64,000 nucleotides of DNA, taken from contig JAJFIQ010000019.1 in NCBI GenBank assembly GCA_021774785.1, positions 682,001 to 746,000 of the forward strand, in the 5' to 3' direction. The DNA comes from Emcibacter sp. (GTDB taxonomy: Bacteria; Pseudomonadota; Alphaproteobacteria; Sphingomonadales; Emcibacteraceae). The notes beneath the pieces were generated by a model, which was not told the origin of the DNA, ran no database searches, and saw only the letters and a list, made by a program, of their open reading frames with translations. Shown here piece after piece: positions 20,941-31,521 of the stretch (the first letter of the stretch is position 1; the number at the start of each line of letters is the position of its first letter). Position numbers and translations under genes: made by a program.

Positions 20941-22851
20941 ATGTTACAGTTTTTCAGAAGCGGACTAACCTCTTATTTTGCCACGGCATTACTTGGGTTG
21001 TTGATTGCCAGTTTTGCCCTATGGGGTATTGGCGGTGATATTCTAGGTGGCGCAGGAAACAGCGTTGCCCAGATTGGCAATGATAAATTGTCCCTGAATG
21101 CCTATGCCCGGGAATTTCAGAATAGATACTCTGAAATCCAGCAGCAATCAGGCGGGGAAGTAACCCGTGAAATGGTAATTGACAGGGGACTAGCCAACAG
21201 ATGGGTTTCTGAGCTCGTTCAGAATGAAACTTTTGCCTATGCTGCACATGACCTAAACATTCGTGTTACGGATAAACAGCTTCGTGAATATATCATGGGA
21301 ATTGAAGCTTTTCAGGATACACTCGGTGACTTCAGCAAAAGCTCGTTTGAAAGTATTGCCAGATATCGGGGAAATACATCTGGAGAGTTTGAAGAATTTC
21401 TGCGCCGTGAATTGGAACGTCAATATCTCGTGAGGTCACTTGCCAGCAGTATTTCTGTACCTAAAGCTATTGAAAAAACACTTATTAAATACCTTATGGA
21501 AGAAAGAACCGCAGAAATTGTTACCATACCAGCCAATTCCATAACTGAAATTCCGGAAGCCGATGATGAAACGCTGTTAAAATACTACGAAAGCAATTCT
21601 GCTAATTACATGGCACCGGAATACCGTGATTTTCGTTTTATAACGCTTTCTGTTAAAGATTTTGCAGGTGGCATTGTCGTTACAGACGAAGAAATTGAAC
21701 AGGCTATAGGCACAACCTCTGTGGTATCCGGAGAAAATGACAAGCGAGACTTTGACCAGATTCTATTTGACGATAAAGAGAGTGCCGACAGGGCATTTGC
21801 CGATCTGGAAGCCGGAAGATCGTTTGCCGACCTTGTCATTGCGACAGGCTCAACAGCAGAAGATGCCGCTGTCCCTGAAAATACGATGCAGGACGTAACA
21901 GATTCATATGGTGCAAACGCAGCAGAGGCTGTTTTTACTACTGAAAAAGATAAACATACGGCTCCTGTGGAAACAGACTTTGGCTGGCGCATTTTTTACG
22001 TTACAAAAGTAGCCGAAACCTCTGGCGATTCAGAAAGCTTACGGGCTGACGCAGAAACAAGACTGAAAAATGAGAAAGCGCTGGATATTCTTTATGAAAA
22101 ATCCGAGCTGATCAATGATGAACTTGCAGCCGGTGCCGGCCTGTCTGATTTAGCGACAACCCTCTCCCTTGAAGTGAAAGTCGCCCTTGATACTGACTTA
22201 TCCGGATATAATTCGAAAGGTGACCTTGTTGCAGATATTCCTGCCGATCCAACGTTTCTCGCCAAGGCTTTTGAAACACTGGAAGGGGATGAACCTTTGC
22301 TGGAAGAAATGGACAATGGTGAATATTTTCTTATGGTTGTCGATAACGTTCAGCTAAGAGCACTAAGACCTTTTGAAGACGTTCGACCTAGTGTTGTCGA
22401 TTTATGGAAGGCTGAAGCGCGCAAAAACATTGCCCGCGAACGGGCTGATGAATTAATAGCCAAAACTCAGGACGGCACATCAATGGAAGAACTAGCCTCA
22501 GCGTCTACCGAATCCTCCTTTAATTCAGTGACCTTGACCCGCAATGATCAAACAGGCAAGGTTGCACAGGCTATTCATGGCAGTATATTCTCGTTAAAAG
22601 CCGGAAGCTCTGAAATAGTGCCTGCGGCTGATGGTAATGGGTTTGTTATCGTTAAAGTTCTGTCCCGGAAGCTGTCAGATGATTCAATGCCGCTCGCGCA
22701 ATCAACCCAGTTGAAAGGCTTTTTGACACAGGAATATCAACAGCGCCTCATGCAAAACTACTGGCGTCACCTTGAGGCAAACCTGCCCGTCAAAGTCAAT
22801 CAACGCGCCGTTAACGCTGTTCATGACCAGTTGGCATCTCGGGAACAATAA
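20941..22851 (+). CDS. ppiD: Membrane-anchored periplasmic folding factor, PpiD/SurA-like
   Basis: A 636-aa SurA_N/rotamase protein. It has a short N-terminal tail, one membrane anchor (YFATALLGLLIASFALWGIG), a SurA-type N-terminal chaperone region (QIGNDKLSLNAYAREFQNR), a PpiC-like parvulin region around residues 270-360 (FDQILFDDKESADRAFADLEAGRSFADL in pieces; ETDFGWRIFYVTKV), and a second, more diverged repeat near the C terminus. PpiD helps outer-membrane and secreted proteins leave SecYEG. The stop TAA shares a base with the trpE ATG, so the two are translationally coupled, an arrangement seen in alphaproteobacteria. Confidence 0.88.
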   Translation: MLQFFRSGLTSYFATALLGLLIASFALWGIGGDILGGAGNSVAQIGNDKLSLNAYAREFQNRYSEIQQQSGGEVTREMVIDRGLANRWVSELVQNETFAYAAHDLNIRVTDKQLREYIMGIEAFQDTLGDFSKSSFESIARYRGNTSGEFEEFLRRELERQYLVRSLASSISVPKAIEKTLIKYLMEERTAEIVTIPANSITEIPEADDETLLKYYESNSANYMAPEYRDFRFITLSVKDFAGGIVVTDEEIEQAIGTTSVVSGENDKRDFDQILFDDKESADRAFADLEAGRSFADLVIATGSTAEDAAVPENTMQDVTDSYGANAAEAVFTTEKDKHTAPVETDFGWRIFYVTKVAETSGDSESLRADAETRLKNEKALDILYEKSELINDELAAGAGLSDLATTLSLEVKVALDTDLSGYNSKGDLVADIPADPTFLAKAFETLEGDEPLLEEMDNGEYFLMVVDNVQLRALRPFEDVRPSVVDLWKAEARKNIARERADELIAKTQDGTSMEELASASTESSFNSVTLTRNDQTGKVAQAIHGSIFSLKAGSSEIVPAADGNGFVIVKVLSRKLSDDSMPLAQSTQLKGFLTQEYQQRLMQNYWRHLEANLPVKVNQRAVNAVHDQLASREQ

Positions 22852-24377
22852 TGTCTGATTCTCCATGTTTCGAGACATTCAGGGAACAGTATCAAAGCAA
22901 TAAGGCACAAATAGTTTGGACAACTCTCGTTGCTGATCTGGAAACGTCTATTTCTGCTTTTATAAAGCTTAGTGCTGATAATGAAGACTATAGCTGCCTT
23001 CTCGAATCTGTTGAAGGTGGTGCTATTCGGGGGCGTTATACCTTCATTGGGCTAAAGCCAGACATTATCTGGCGCTGCAAGGGCGACACAGCGGAAATCA
23101 ACCGGCAAGCCCTAACCCGTGCCACCGATGAAAAAGCGTACCAGCCTGTTCAGAAAGGGGCGCTGGATAGCCTCAGAGAACTTAGGCAAGAATCCCTCAT
23201 TGATCTTCCTGAGGGGATGCCCCCATCCGCTGCAGGGCTTATTGGCTATATGGGGTATGATACCGTTCGACTTATGGAACATCTGGATGAAGCCAAACCG
23301 GACACACTCGGCATTGCCGATGGCATGTTCCTGCGCCCGACCATTATGGTGGTTTTTGATTCGGTAACAGATCAACTGACTATCGTAACACCGGTAAGGC
23401 CAAGTTCAGATATAACAGCACAAGTCGCCCTCGTTCTGGCAGAAGCAAGGCTCGCCGAAATTGAACAAGCGTTATCCCGAACACTCAGCGGTTCTCACAA
23501 GATGTCTGACGGCCTCCTTGACCTGGCAGACCCCATATCAAACACACCAAAAGAAAAATATATGGCTATGGTGCAAAAGGCTAAGGAATATATAAAAGCT
23601 GGTGATATTTTTCAGGTTGTTCTTTCCCAGCGTTTTACCACAGCGTTTCCCTTGCCACCTTTTTCCCTTTACCGGGCACTTCGCCGAACAAATCCGTCAC
23701 CCTTTCTGTATTATCTGAAGTTTGGAGATTTTTCTGTTATTGGCTCCAGCCCGGAAATTCTGGTTCGTCTCCGTGAGGATGAGATTACTGTCCGGCCCAT
23801 CGCGGGAACCCGACCACGGGGGAAAACGGCTACAGAAGATCAAATATTGGCTGATGATCTGCTCAATGACCCCAAGGAGCTCGCAGAACATTTGATGCTG
23901 CTTGATCTTGGACGTAATGATGTCGGGAAAGTGGCTACAAAGGGCACCGTGGCACCAACTCAGAAAATGGCAATTGAACTCTACTCTCATGTCATGCATA
24001 TCGTATCGGAAGTACGGGGTAAGATTGATCCTAAATATGATGCCTTACAGGCTTTTACAGCAGGATTTCCTGCCGGAACAGTCAGCGGCGCACCGAAAGT
24101 CCGCGCCATGGAAGTCATTGACGAGATGGAAATGGACAAGCGCGGCATATATGCCGGTGCGGTGGGCTATTTTTCCGCAGACGGTAGTATGGATACCTGT
24201 ATCGTACTCCGGACGGCCATTGTGAAGGACGGCCTTATGCATGTGCAGGCCGGTGCCGGTATTGTTGCCGATAGCGATCCAGAATCTGAATATGCCGAAT
24301 GTCAGGCCAAGGCCCGCGCTTTATTCCGTGCCGCTTCAGCAGCAATAAGTTTTGCCGGACAACCTAAAATTCAATGA
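22851..24377 (+). CDS. trpE: Anthranilate synthase component I
   Basis: First step of tryptophan synthesis, chorismate to anthranilate. The 508-aa protein has the N-terminal regulatory domain with the tryptophan-binding LLESVEGG, and the catalytic domain with FQVVLSQRF, IGSSPEILVR, RPIAGTRPRGKT, DDLLNDPKELAEHLMLLDLGRND (in pieces), FPAGTVSGAPKVRAMEVIDE and GAVGYFSADGSMDTCI. It starts on the last base of the ppiD-like gene. The usual partners trpG, trpD and trpC do not follow; the next gene is on the opposite strand. No leader-peptide attenuator is possible at this coupled start. Confidence 0.96.
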   Translation: MSDSPCFETFREQYQSNKAQIVWTTLVADLETSISAFIKLSADNEDYSCLLESVEGGAIRGRYTFIGLKPDIIWRCKGDTAEINRQALTRATDEKAYQPVQKGALDSLRELRQESLIDLPEGMPPSAAGLIGYMGYDTVRLMEHLDEAKPDTLGIADGMFLRPTIMVVFDSVTDQLTIVTPVRPSSDITAQVALVLAEARLAEIEQALSRTLSGSHKMSDGLLDLADPISNTPKEKYMAMVQKAKEYIKAGDIFQVVLSQRFTTAFPLPPFSLYRALRRTNPSPFLYYLKFGDFSVIGSSPEILVRLREDEITVRPIAGTRPRGKTATEDQILADDLLNDPKELAEHLMLLDLGRNDVGKVATKGTVAPTQKMAIELYSHVMHIVSEVRGKIDPKYDALQAFTAGFPAGTVSGAPKVRAMEVIDEMEMDKRGIYAGAVGYFSADGSMDTCIVLRTAIVKDGLMHVQAGAGIVADSDPESEYAECQAKARALFRAASAAISFAGQPKIQ

Positions 24378-24386
24378 AGATTTAAT

Positions 24387-25379
24387 TTAATGGGCAGAAG
24401 AAGCCTGTCCGCCTCTAGCTATACCTTTGGCCAGAAATATATTCTCATATTTTCTTTTAATAAGATGGGAGAGAGGGACAACGGCAATGCCTTTTTCTTT
24501 CAAGGTTGGTAGCCAGACAGACAGGGCCTCAATTGTTTCGCCGTAAGGATGGCCGATAGCAATCGCGCTGCCTCTTCTAGTTGCCATTTTCTCCAATTTT
24601 GCCAATTGACCCAATATGTAACCAACATCCTGTTCGTTATCCAGGAAAAAATCCCTTGTAATATTCGGTATATTCCTGTCCGTTGCCATCTGGGCAAATA
24701 ATGAATTTTTAGAGGTTCGGGAATCCAGTACCAATAGCCCTCTTTTGTGAACCTCATTCAAAACCAGATTTAACCCCCTTGAATCCTCGGTAAAGGCGCT
24801 ACCCATATGGTTATTTATACCTACATAACCCTCAAATTGTGCTAAATTGAAATGCAAATCTTTCCGTATTTTATGGTCCGAAACATTGGTAAGCATGGCA
24901 TGGGGACCGGGGTCTTTATCCCCTTTGGGTTCCATGGGGAGATGAATCAGCAATTCATGGCCGCTATTTCTTGCATAATGCGTTACATTCCGAAGGTTCG
25001 GCGCATAAGGCAGGAATGACAAAGTAAGGGGGGCTGGCAGTTTAATAATACTATTCGTTCTGTTTTCAAGTAACCCCAGGTCATCTATAACGATAGAAAT
25101 TTGTGGTTTACTATCAACAAGTGCCGCCACGCGCACCGCGTTGGCTTGCCAAGCTTCTTCAGTGATTTTTATGCTCTCATCATGTTTTTTCGTTTCAGTA
25201 ATAACGACTTCGATAATTTTATGATCTTCTTCAAAAGCAAGTTCTTTTTTTGCTTCCACTGCATTATTATCGTGAAATATCCAGATGGCCCCAAAAGCGG
25301 TACCAATGAGAAAAAGATATGCCAGCGACAATACTTCTTTTCTGATGATCCATAGGAAAACTATTCCTGCCCGCTTCAT
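24387..25379 (-). CDS. Divergent polysaccharide deacetylase family protein
   Basis: A 330-aa protein with an N-terminal membrane anchor (LSLAYLFLIGTAFGAIWIF), a low-complexity stretch, and a YibQ-type divergent polysaccharide deacetylase domain: ISIVIDDLGLL, LTLSFLPYAPN, ELLIHLPMEPKGDKDPGP, INNHMGSAFTEDSRG, LLVLDSRTSKNS, and AIAIGHPYGETIEAL. The NodB-like metal residues survive as an Asp-Asp and His set, so it may act on an envelope polysaccharide, but no substrate is established. In many alphaproteobacteria it sits beside ctpA; here it converges on trpE with a 9-bp gap. Confidence 0.85.
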   Translation of the reverse strand: MKRAGIVFLWIIRKEVLSLAYLFLIGTAFGAIWIFHDNNAVEAKKELAFEEDHKIIEVVITETKKHDESIKITEEAWQANAVRVAALVDSKPQISIVIDDLGLLENRTNSIIKLPAPLTLSFLPYAPNLRNVTHYARNSGHELLIHLPMEPKGDKDPGPHAMLTNVSDHKIRKDLHFNLAQFEGYVGINNHMGSAFTEDSRGLNLVLNEVHKRGLLVLDSRTSKNSLFAQMATDRNIPNITRDFFLDNEQDVGYILGQLAKLEKMATRRGSAIAIGHPYGETIEALSVWLPTLKEKGIAVVPLSHLIKRKYENIFLAKGIARGGQASSAH

Positions 25380-25479
25380 ACTTTTTTATTCCAATCAAGA
25401 TGTGGATATTGTTATCTGAATAGTGTATCCAAAAAACGTTAACAAAATTATTCGCGAATTTAGTATTAGAGAATCTTGA

Positions 25480-27456
<1,977 letters not shown>

Positions 27457-27465
27457 AATATTCAA

Positions 27466-28050
27466 TCATTTCACCAACAATGTACGGGCAGACTGTTTCA
27501 TATTTCTAATATAGTCTTCTTGCGACCAGCCGCAGTCCTGCGTGAGCAGTTCCCAATTACGTACTGATAATAGTGTCCACAATATATCAGCGGCCTTTTT
27601 CAGGGTGAAATTTGGTGACAACATGCCGTCGTTATTAACCGCTTCCATTGCAGCATGACATCCTTCGCGTAATGCCTGCATACGACCTTTCCAGGCGTTG
27701 GCCGCCGCCGCATCAGTATCCAGCACCGCAAGCAATGCTTTGGACACGTTATATATTTCAGGAATATACTTTCCCCAGGCATCGATGAAAGCTTCAAGCC
27801 TTTCATGTCCTGTATTAGCCTCCCTGCTTTTCCTTAGCCGGTTTTCAAGGCCATTCATATCATCAACATAAAGTGTTGTTGCAATCAGAATGTCGGTACG
27901 GGTCTTAAAATGCAGATAGAGTGCCTGACGCGATATTCCCGCCCGCTTTGCAATATCCGACATGCGGACAGCCTTACCCTGCCCACTTTCCAATAACTTC
28001 CATGTGGCCCGCAATATATTAACGCGCGTATCATTCTTTTTACTTGACAT
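27466..28050 (-). CDS. TetR/AcrR family transcriptional regulator
   Basis: A 194-aa repressor candidate. It has an N-terminal helix-turn-helix (ILRATWKLLESGQG, VRMSDIAKRAGISRQALYLHFKTRTDI in pieces) and an all-helical ligand domain without a recognisable effector signature. It is divergent from an NAD(P)-binding protein gene, with only 78 bp between the start codons. Two near-identical 15-bp dyads lie in this gap, one across its own start codon. The context points to autoregulation plus control of the divergent gene. The likely start is ATG 28050; the mapped promoter would leave almost no 5' leader. Confidence 0.9.
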   Translation of the reverse strand: MSSKKNDTRVNILRATWKLLESGQGKAVRMSDIAKRAGISRQALYLHFKTRTDILIATTLYVDDMNGLENRLRKSREANTGHERLEAFIDAWGKYIPEIYNVSKALLAVLDTDAAAANAWKGRMQALREGCHAAMEAVNNDGMLSPNFTLKKAADILWTLLSVRNWELLTQDCGWSQEDYIRNMKQSARTLLVK

Positions 28051-28058
28051 GGTGTAAA
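28044..28058. promoter_or_regulatory. Candidate TetR operator, site 1
   Basis: TTGACATGGTGTAAA covers the tetR-like start codon (28048-28050) and the predicted minus-strand -10. It matches site 2 at 13 of 15 positions and lies 41 bp away centre to centre, nearly four helical turns. Confidence 0.6.
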
Positions 28059-28078
28059 GTAACTAATAATTATCAACC

Positions 28079-28099
28079 TGTCAATTGACACAGTGTAAA
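28079..28099. promoter_or_regulatory. Candidate TetR operator, site 2, with back-to-back -35 boxes
   Basis: The 15-bp dyad TTGACACAGTGTAAA (28085-28099) overlaps a perfect palindrome TGTCAATTGACA (28079-28090). That palindrome gives a TTGACA -35 on both strands. On the minus strand a 17-bp spacer leads to TACTTT at 28061-28056, putting transcription start next to the regulator's ATG. The plus-strand -10 is less clear. Confidence 0.6.
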
Positions 28100-28128
28100 G
28101 TTAATAAATTACCTGAAAGAAAATTCTC

Positions 28129-28755
28129 ATGAAACTCATTATTTTTGGATCTACCGGTTCAGTTGGCCGCCATCTTGTCGATCAGGCACTAAAACAGGGA
28201 CATACAGTAACCGCCTTTGCCCGTACGCCAACAGTATTGAATATAACACACCCGAAACTGTCACTTATTGCCGGCGATGTTTTTGACAGCCAAGCCGTGG
28301 CAGACGCCATACAGACTCATGACGGGGTTATGATTACACTCGGCTCTTCAAAGCTCACAGGAAACCTTCGTTCCCAAGGCACCAAAAATATTATCCATGC
28401 CATGGAAAAACATGGGGTAAAACGTCTCATATGCCAAACGACACTTGGTGTTGGTGAAAGCCGTTCAAATTTAAATTTTTTCTGGAAATATTTGATGTTT
28501 GGTATACTACTTCGGAATGTTCTTAAGGATCATGAAGTGCAAGAAGATACTGTTAAACGCAGTAGCCTAGAATGGACGATAGTTCGGCCCGCAGCCTTTA
28601 TTGATGGCCCTGCCACAGGTATCTATAAACAGGGTTTCGGTTCAGTGGAAAAGAAACTCACCCTAAAAATTTCACGCGCTGATGTGGCAAATTTTATGCT
28701 GGAGCAATTGCATAGCGACAAATATTTACACTGGACACCGGGGCTTTCCTACTAA
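28129..28755 (+). CDS. NAD(P)-binding protein, atypical SDR/NmrA-like
   Basis: A 208-aa Rossmann protein that starts with the dinucleotide-binding MKLIIFGSTGSVGRHLVDQAL. It continues with GDVFDSQAVADAI and the atypical-SDR landmark WTIVRPAAFIDGP near residue 145. No canonical YxxxK pair is seen, so it may be a flavin/biliverdin-reductase-like or NmrA-like redox sensor rather than a classical dehydrogenase. Its substrate is unknown. It is divergent from, and probably repressed by, the adjacent TetR-type regulator. Confidence 0.8.
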   Translation: MKLIIFGSTGSVGRHLVDQALKQGHTVTAFARTPTVLNITHPKLSLIAGDVFDSQAVADAIQTHDGVMITLGSSKLTGNLRSQGTKNIIHAMEKHGVKRLICQTTLGVGESRSNLNFFWKYLMFGILLRNVLKDHEVQEDTVKRSSLEWTIVRPAAFIDGPATGIYKQGFGSVEKKLTLKISRADVANFMLEQLHSDKYLHWTPGLSY

Positions 28756-28848
28756 ATACCCTTATATAGTTTCATTGATTCTGTTAACTTTAAGCTTGAA
28801 ATTTTAAAATCTGGAAACTACATACTATGCGTGAACAAAAGGATGTTT

Positions 28849-29196
28849 ATGATTAGACTATCAGTCTTATTATTATTGCTGTTATTATCACCACAACAGA
28901 CACTATCTGCATCTTTCCAAAAGGGAGATGTAGCCTATCTGTGCTTTAAACATAACCTGCACCCAAACTGGCCCGAAGTTTTTGCCTATCAGGTTGAAAT
29001 TCTCAAAGGTAATGAAAAAAGTTATAAAGTGATGGTGGTCAAGGCCTTTCCTATGGGCAAAATTAATGAGGAACAGGAGCCTGTCAAAGGCGATATGATG
29101 AAAATATCCAAGGCCAAAGTCTATGGCAAGCATGAGGCGGGCATTATTCCGGGTTCGCGGTTTAACGGCAAACCCGTTTGTCATAACCTTATGTAA
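28849..29196 (+). CDS. Hypothetical small exported protein
   Basis: A 115-aa protein of unknown function. I chose ATG 28849 because AAAAGGA ends 5 bp before it; GTG 28831 and ATG 28843 are alternatives. The N terminus has a run of leucines (LSVLLLLLLLS) ending near TLSA, a plausible Sec signal peptide. The mature part is about 95 residues, basic, with two cysteines (YLCFKHN and KPVCHNL) that could form a disulfide in the periplasm. No domain was recognised. It converges on the alpha/beta hydrolase gene with a 10-bp gap. Confidence 0.6.
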   Translation: MIRLSVLLLLLLLSPQQTLSASFQKGDVAYLCFKHNLHPNWPEVFAYQVEILKGNEKSYKVMVVKAFPMGKINEEQEPVKGDMMKISKAKVYGKHEAGIIPGSRFNGKPVCHNLM

Positions 29197-29206
29197 TGTA
29201 TTTCGC

Positions 29207-29902
29207 TCAGGACTCCAGAAAAGCCCTCATAAGTTGGTTTACTTTATTGGGCCGTTCCATTGTACTTAAGTGACCACAGTCTGCGATTTGATGAAACACG
29301 GCACCGGGAATCAAATCTGCCATTTCCTGATGCACCTTGGGCGGGGTCAAGACATCCTGCTCGCCGCAGATAATCAAGGTGGGACAGATAATGTTTGGCA
29401 AAAATTCCCGCGAATCCGGGCGAACTATCAAAGCCTGCTGTTGTCTTTGAAATGCCTCTGCCCCAACTTCCGATGCCATATCCAGTATTCTATCGCATAA
29501 TTCTTCATCACTCCGCCGGTCAGGGAGGATAAGGAATTCGGTCAACTCCTGCGCTATGATGCGAATATCTTCCATGCCGACCCGATTAATCAGAGTTTGA
29601 CGCATCTCAATCTGCGGTTCGCGGTCTGCGCGGGCATTGCTATCAAGCAGAATAAGCTTTTCCACCCTGCCCCCCGCTTGTCGCATCACTTCAAAGGCAA
29701 TATAGCCTCCCATGGATAATCCGGCCAAATTAAATCTGTCCGGCGCATCTTCCAGGAAGCTTTTGACCATATCCGGCAGGTTGTCATGCTGAGTATGATC
29801 GAATAAGCTTATGTCATAATCTTCTTCAAATTCGTCGATCTGATCCAACCATAAATCGTGGCTGCATAACAACCCCGGAACAAGGATAAGATTTTTACTC
29901 AT
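29207..29902 (-). CDS. Alpha/beta hydrolase
   Basis: A 231-aa esterase-like fold. The nucleophile elbow GLSMGG places the catalytic Ser at about S63, with a likely acid in GEQDVLTPP and the His in CGHLSTMERP near the C terminus. The N terminus LVPGLLCSHDLW carries the oxyanion-side segment. No signal peptide is present, so it is cytoplasmic. The substrate cannot be inferred; similar proteins are annotated as 3-oxoadipate enol-lactonase-like or carboxylesterases. It is divergent from rhlE. Confidence 0.85.
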   Translation of the reverse strand: MSKNLILVPGLLCSHDLWLDQIDEFEEDYDISLFDHTQHDNLPDMVKSFLEDAPDRFNLAGLSMGGYIAFEVMRQAGGRVEKLILLDSNARADREPQIEMRQTLINRVGMEDIRIIAQELTEFLILPDRRSDEELCDRILDMASEVGAEAFQRQQQALIVRPDSREFLPNIICPTLIICGEQDVLTPPKVHQEMADLIPGAVFHQIADCGHLSTMERPNKVNQLMRAFLES

Positions 29903-29960
29903 GACATCGCCTTTTGAATGGTTTAGAATTTTGTGAAACTATAACGAAACCTGTCAAAGA

Positions 29961-29988
29961 TTGACATCTTTATCGTTTTGCTTATTGT
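29961..29988 (+). promoter_or_regulatory. Candidate sigma-70-type promoter for rhlE
   Basis: TTGACA (29961-29966), a 16-bp spacer and TATTGT (29983-29988) point toward the helicase gene, giving a leader of roughly 35-40 nt. Confidence 0.4.
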
Positions 29989-30032
29989 GCGCCCCTTATA
30001 TAGATATTATTAGAAAAGTGAAATAACACCAT

Positions 30033-31373
30033 ATGGGTTTTGATTTTTTAGGGTTAAGTGAAGATTTGCTGTCAGTAGTCGAGAAATCCGGCTACACGGA
30101 ACCCACACCGATTCAGAAGAAAGCCATTCCAAGCGTTCTTCAGGGACGTGATATTCTGGGCATTGCCCAAACCGGAACCGGAAAAACAGCGGGCTTTACA
30201 CTTCCCATGATTGATATCCTTGCACAGGGTCGGGCCCGGGCAAGGATGCCACGCTCACTCATATTAGAACCAACCCGCGAACTGGCAACCCAGGTTTCTG
30301 AAAGTTTTGAAAAATATGGCGAGAAATCAAAACTGACAATGGCTTTGCTCATTGGCGGTGTTGCTTTTAAAGATCAGGAACAGAAACTTGATCGCGGTGT
30401 TGATGTGCTTATAGCCACGCCAGGCCGTCTGATGGATCATATGGAACGCGGCAAGGTTATGCTGAGTGGTGTTGAAATTCTGGTGGTGGATGAAGCAGAC
30501 CGTATGCTGGATATGGGCTTTATTCCGGATGTCGAAAAAATCTGTAAGGCAATGCCCCAGAAAATCCAGTCACTTTTCTTCTCAGCAACCATGCCACGGG
30601 AAATCAAAAGACTTACCGACCAATTCCTGAAAGACCCCAAGGAAATTACAGTTGACGCCCCAGCATCTACCGCGCAAACCATCACCCAGCGCCTGTGCAA
30701 GGTTAAAGGCGGTGAGAAAGAAAAACGTGTGGCCCTTCGACAGCTTCTGACATCGGAAGAAGTGAAGAATGGAATCATTTTCTGTAATCGGAAAACTGTT
30801 GTTAAGGTCGTGAAAAAATCACTTTCTGTTCACGGCTATAGTGTTGGTGAACTACATGGTGATATGCCGCAGTCCTTACGGACAGAAACACTGGCCGGGT
30901 TTAAAAACGGCGATATCCAATTGCTTGTTGCTAGTGATGTTGCCGCACGCGGACTTGATATTCCCGATGTGAGCCATGTATTCAATTTTGAAATTCCCAA
31001 CAATCCCGAAGATTATGTTCACCGTATAGGACGCACAGGTCGTGCCGGTCGCGAGGGTCATTCCTTTACCCTGACCAGTCCTTCGGAAAAAAAATCATTG
31101 GGGTTCCTTACCAAATTTCTTGGCAAGGAGATACAGATTCATGAATTGCCAGGACAACAGAAATCACCACCGAAATCTTCTGTAAAGAAGACAGAAACTC
31201 CCCAAAATAAAAAACAAGATGACCACAAAAAACCTCAAAAACAACAGGTTAAACCCAAGCCAGAAAGTAAGGCATCACGGCAACCTAAGAAAGAACAACC
31301 TGTTTTTGGAAAAAGCGATTTTGTTCCAGCCTTTCTTCTCAGAGACGATGGTAAAAAGAAAAAAAGTACCTGA
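30033..31373 (+). CDS. rhlE: DEAD-box RNA helicase, RhlE type
   Basis: ATP-dependent RNA helicase used in ribosome assembly and mRNA turnover. The 446-aa protein has the Q motif (GYTEPTPIQKKAIP), motif I AQTGTGKT, Ia PTRELATQ, II VDEADRMLD, III SATMP, and VI HRIGRTGRAGREG. The last 80 residues are a Lys/Gln/Pro-rich basic tail, presumably an RNA-binding extension. The family assignment to RhlE is by overall motif spacing. It is a single gene with its own promoter. Confidence 0.92.
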   Translation: MGFDFLGLSEDLLSVVEKSGYTEPTPIQKKAIPSVLQGRDILGIAQTGTGKTAGFTLPMIDILAQGRARARMPRSLILEPTRELATQVSESFEKYGEKSKLTMALLIGGVAFKDQEQKLDRGVDVLIATPGRLMDHMERGKVMLSGVEILVVDEADRMLDMGFIPDVEKICKAMPQKIQSLFFSATMPREIKRLTDQFLKDPKEITVDAPASTAQTITQRLCKVKGGEKEKRVALRQLLTSEEVKNGIIFCNRKTVVKVVKKSLSVHGYSVGELHGDMPQSLRTETLAGFKNGDIQLLVASDVAARGLDIPDVSHVFNFEIPNNPEDYVHRIGRTGRAGREGHSFTLTSPSEKKSLGFLTKFLGKEIQIHELPGQQKSPPKSSVKKTETPQNKKQDDHKKPQKQQVKPKPESKASRQPKKEQPVFGKSDFVPAFLLRDDGKKKKST

Positions 31374-31462
31374 TTAATTAAATTAGAATTTTACCAAAAA
31401 TTAACCACCATCCTTAGCTATTCCTTAGTATATTTCTTATAAAATTACTGTCATTAAGAGAA

Positions 31463-31478
31463 GTGAGATTCGTCTCGC
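31463..31478 (+). other. UUCG tetraloop hairpin in the leader of the diguanylate cyclase gene
   Basis: GTGAGA-TTCG-TCTCGC forms a 6-bp stem (one G-U pair) closed on a UUCG loop about 45 nt before the start codon. No U-tract follows, so it is not a typical terminator. It could stabilise the mRNA 5' end. Confidence 0.45.
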
Positions 31479-31521
31479 TATGAGTAATTTAAATATAATA
31501 AAGTTTTAAGGGCAGTAAAGT

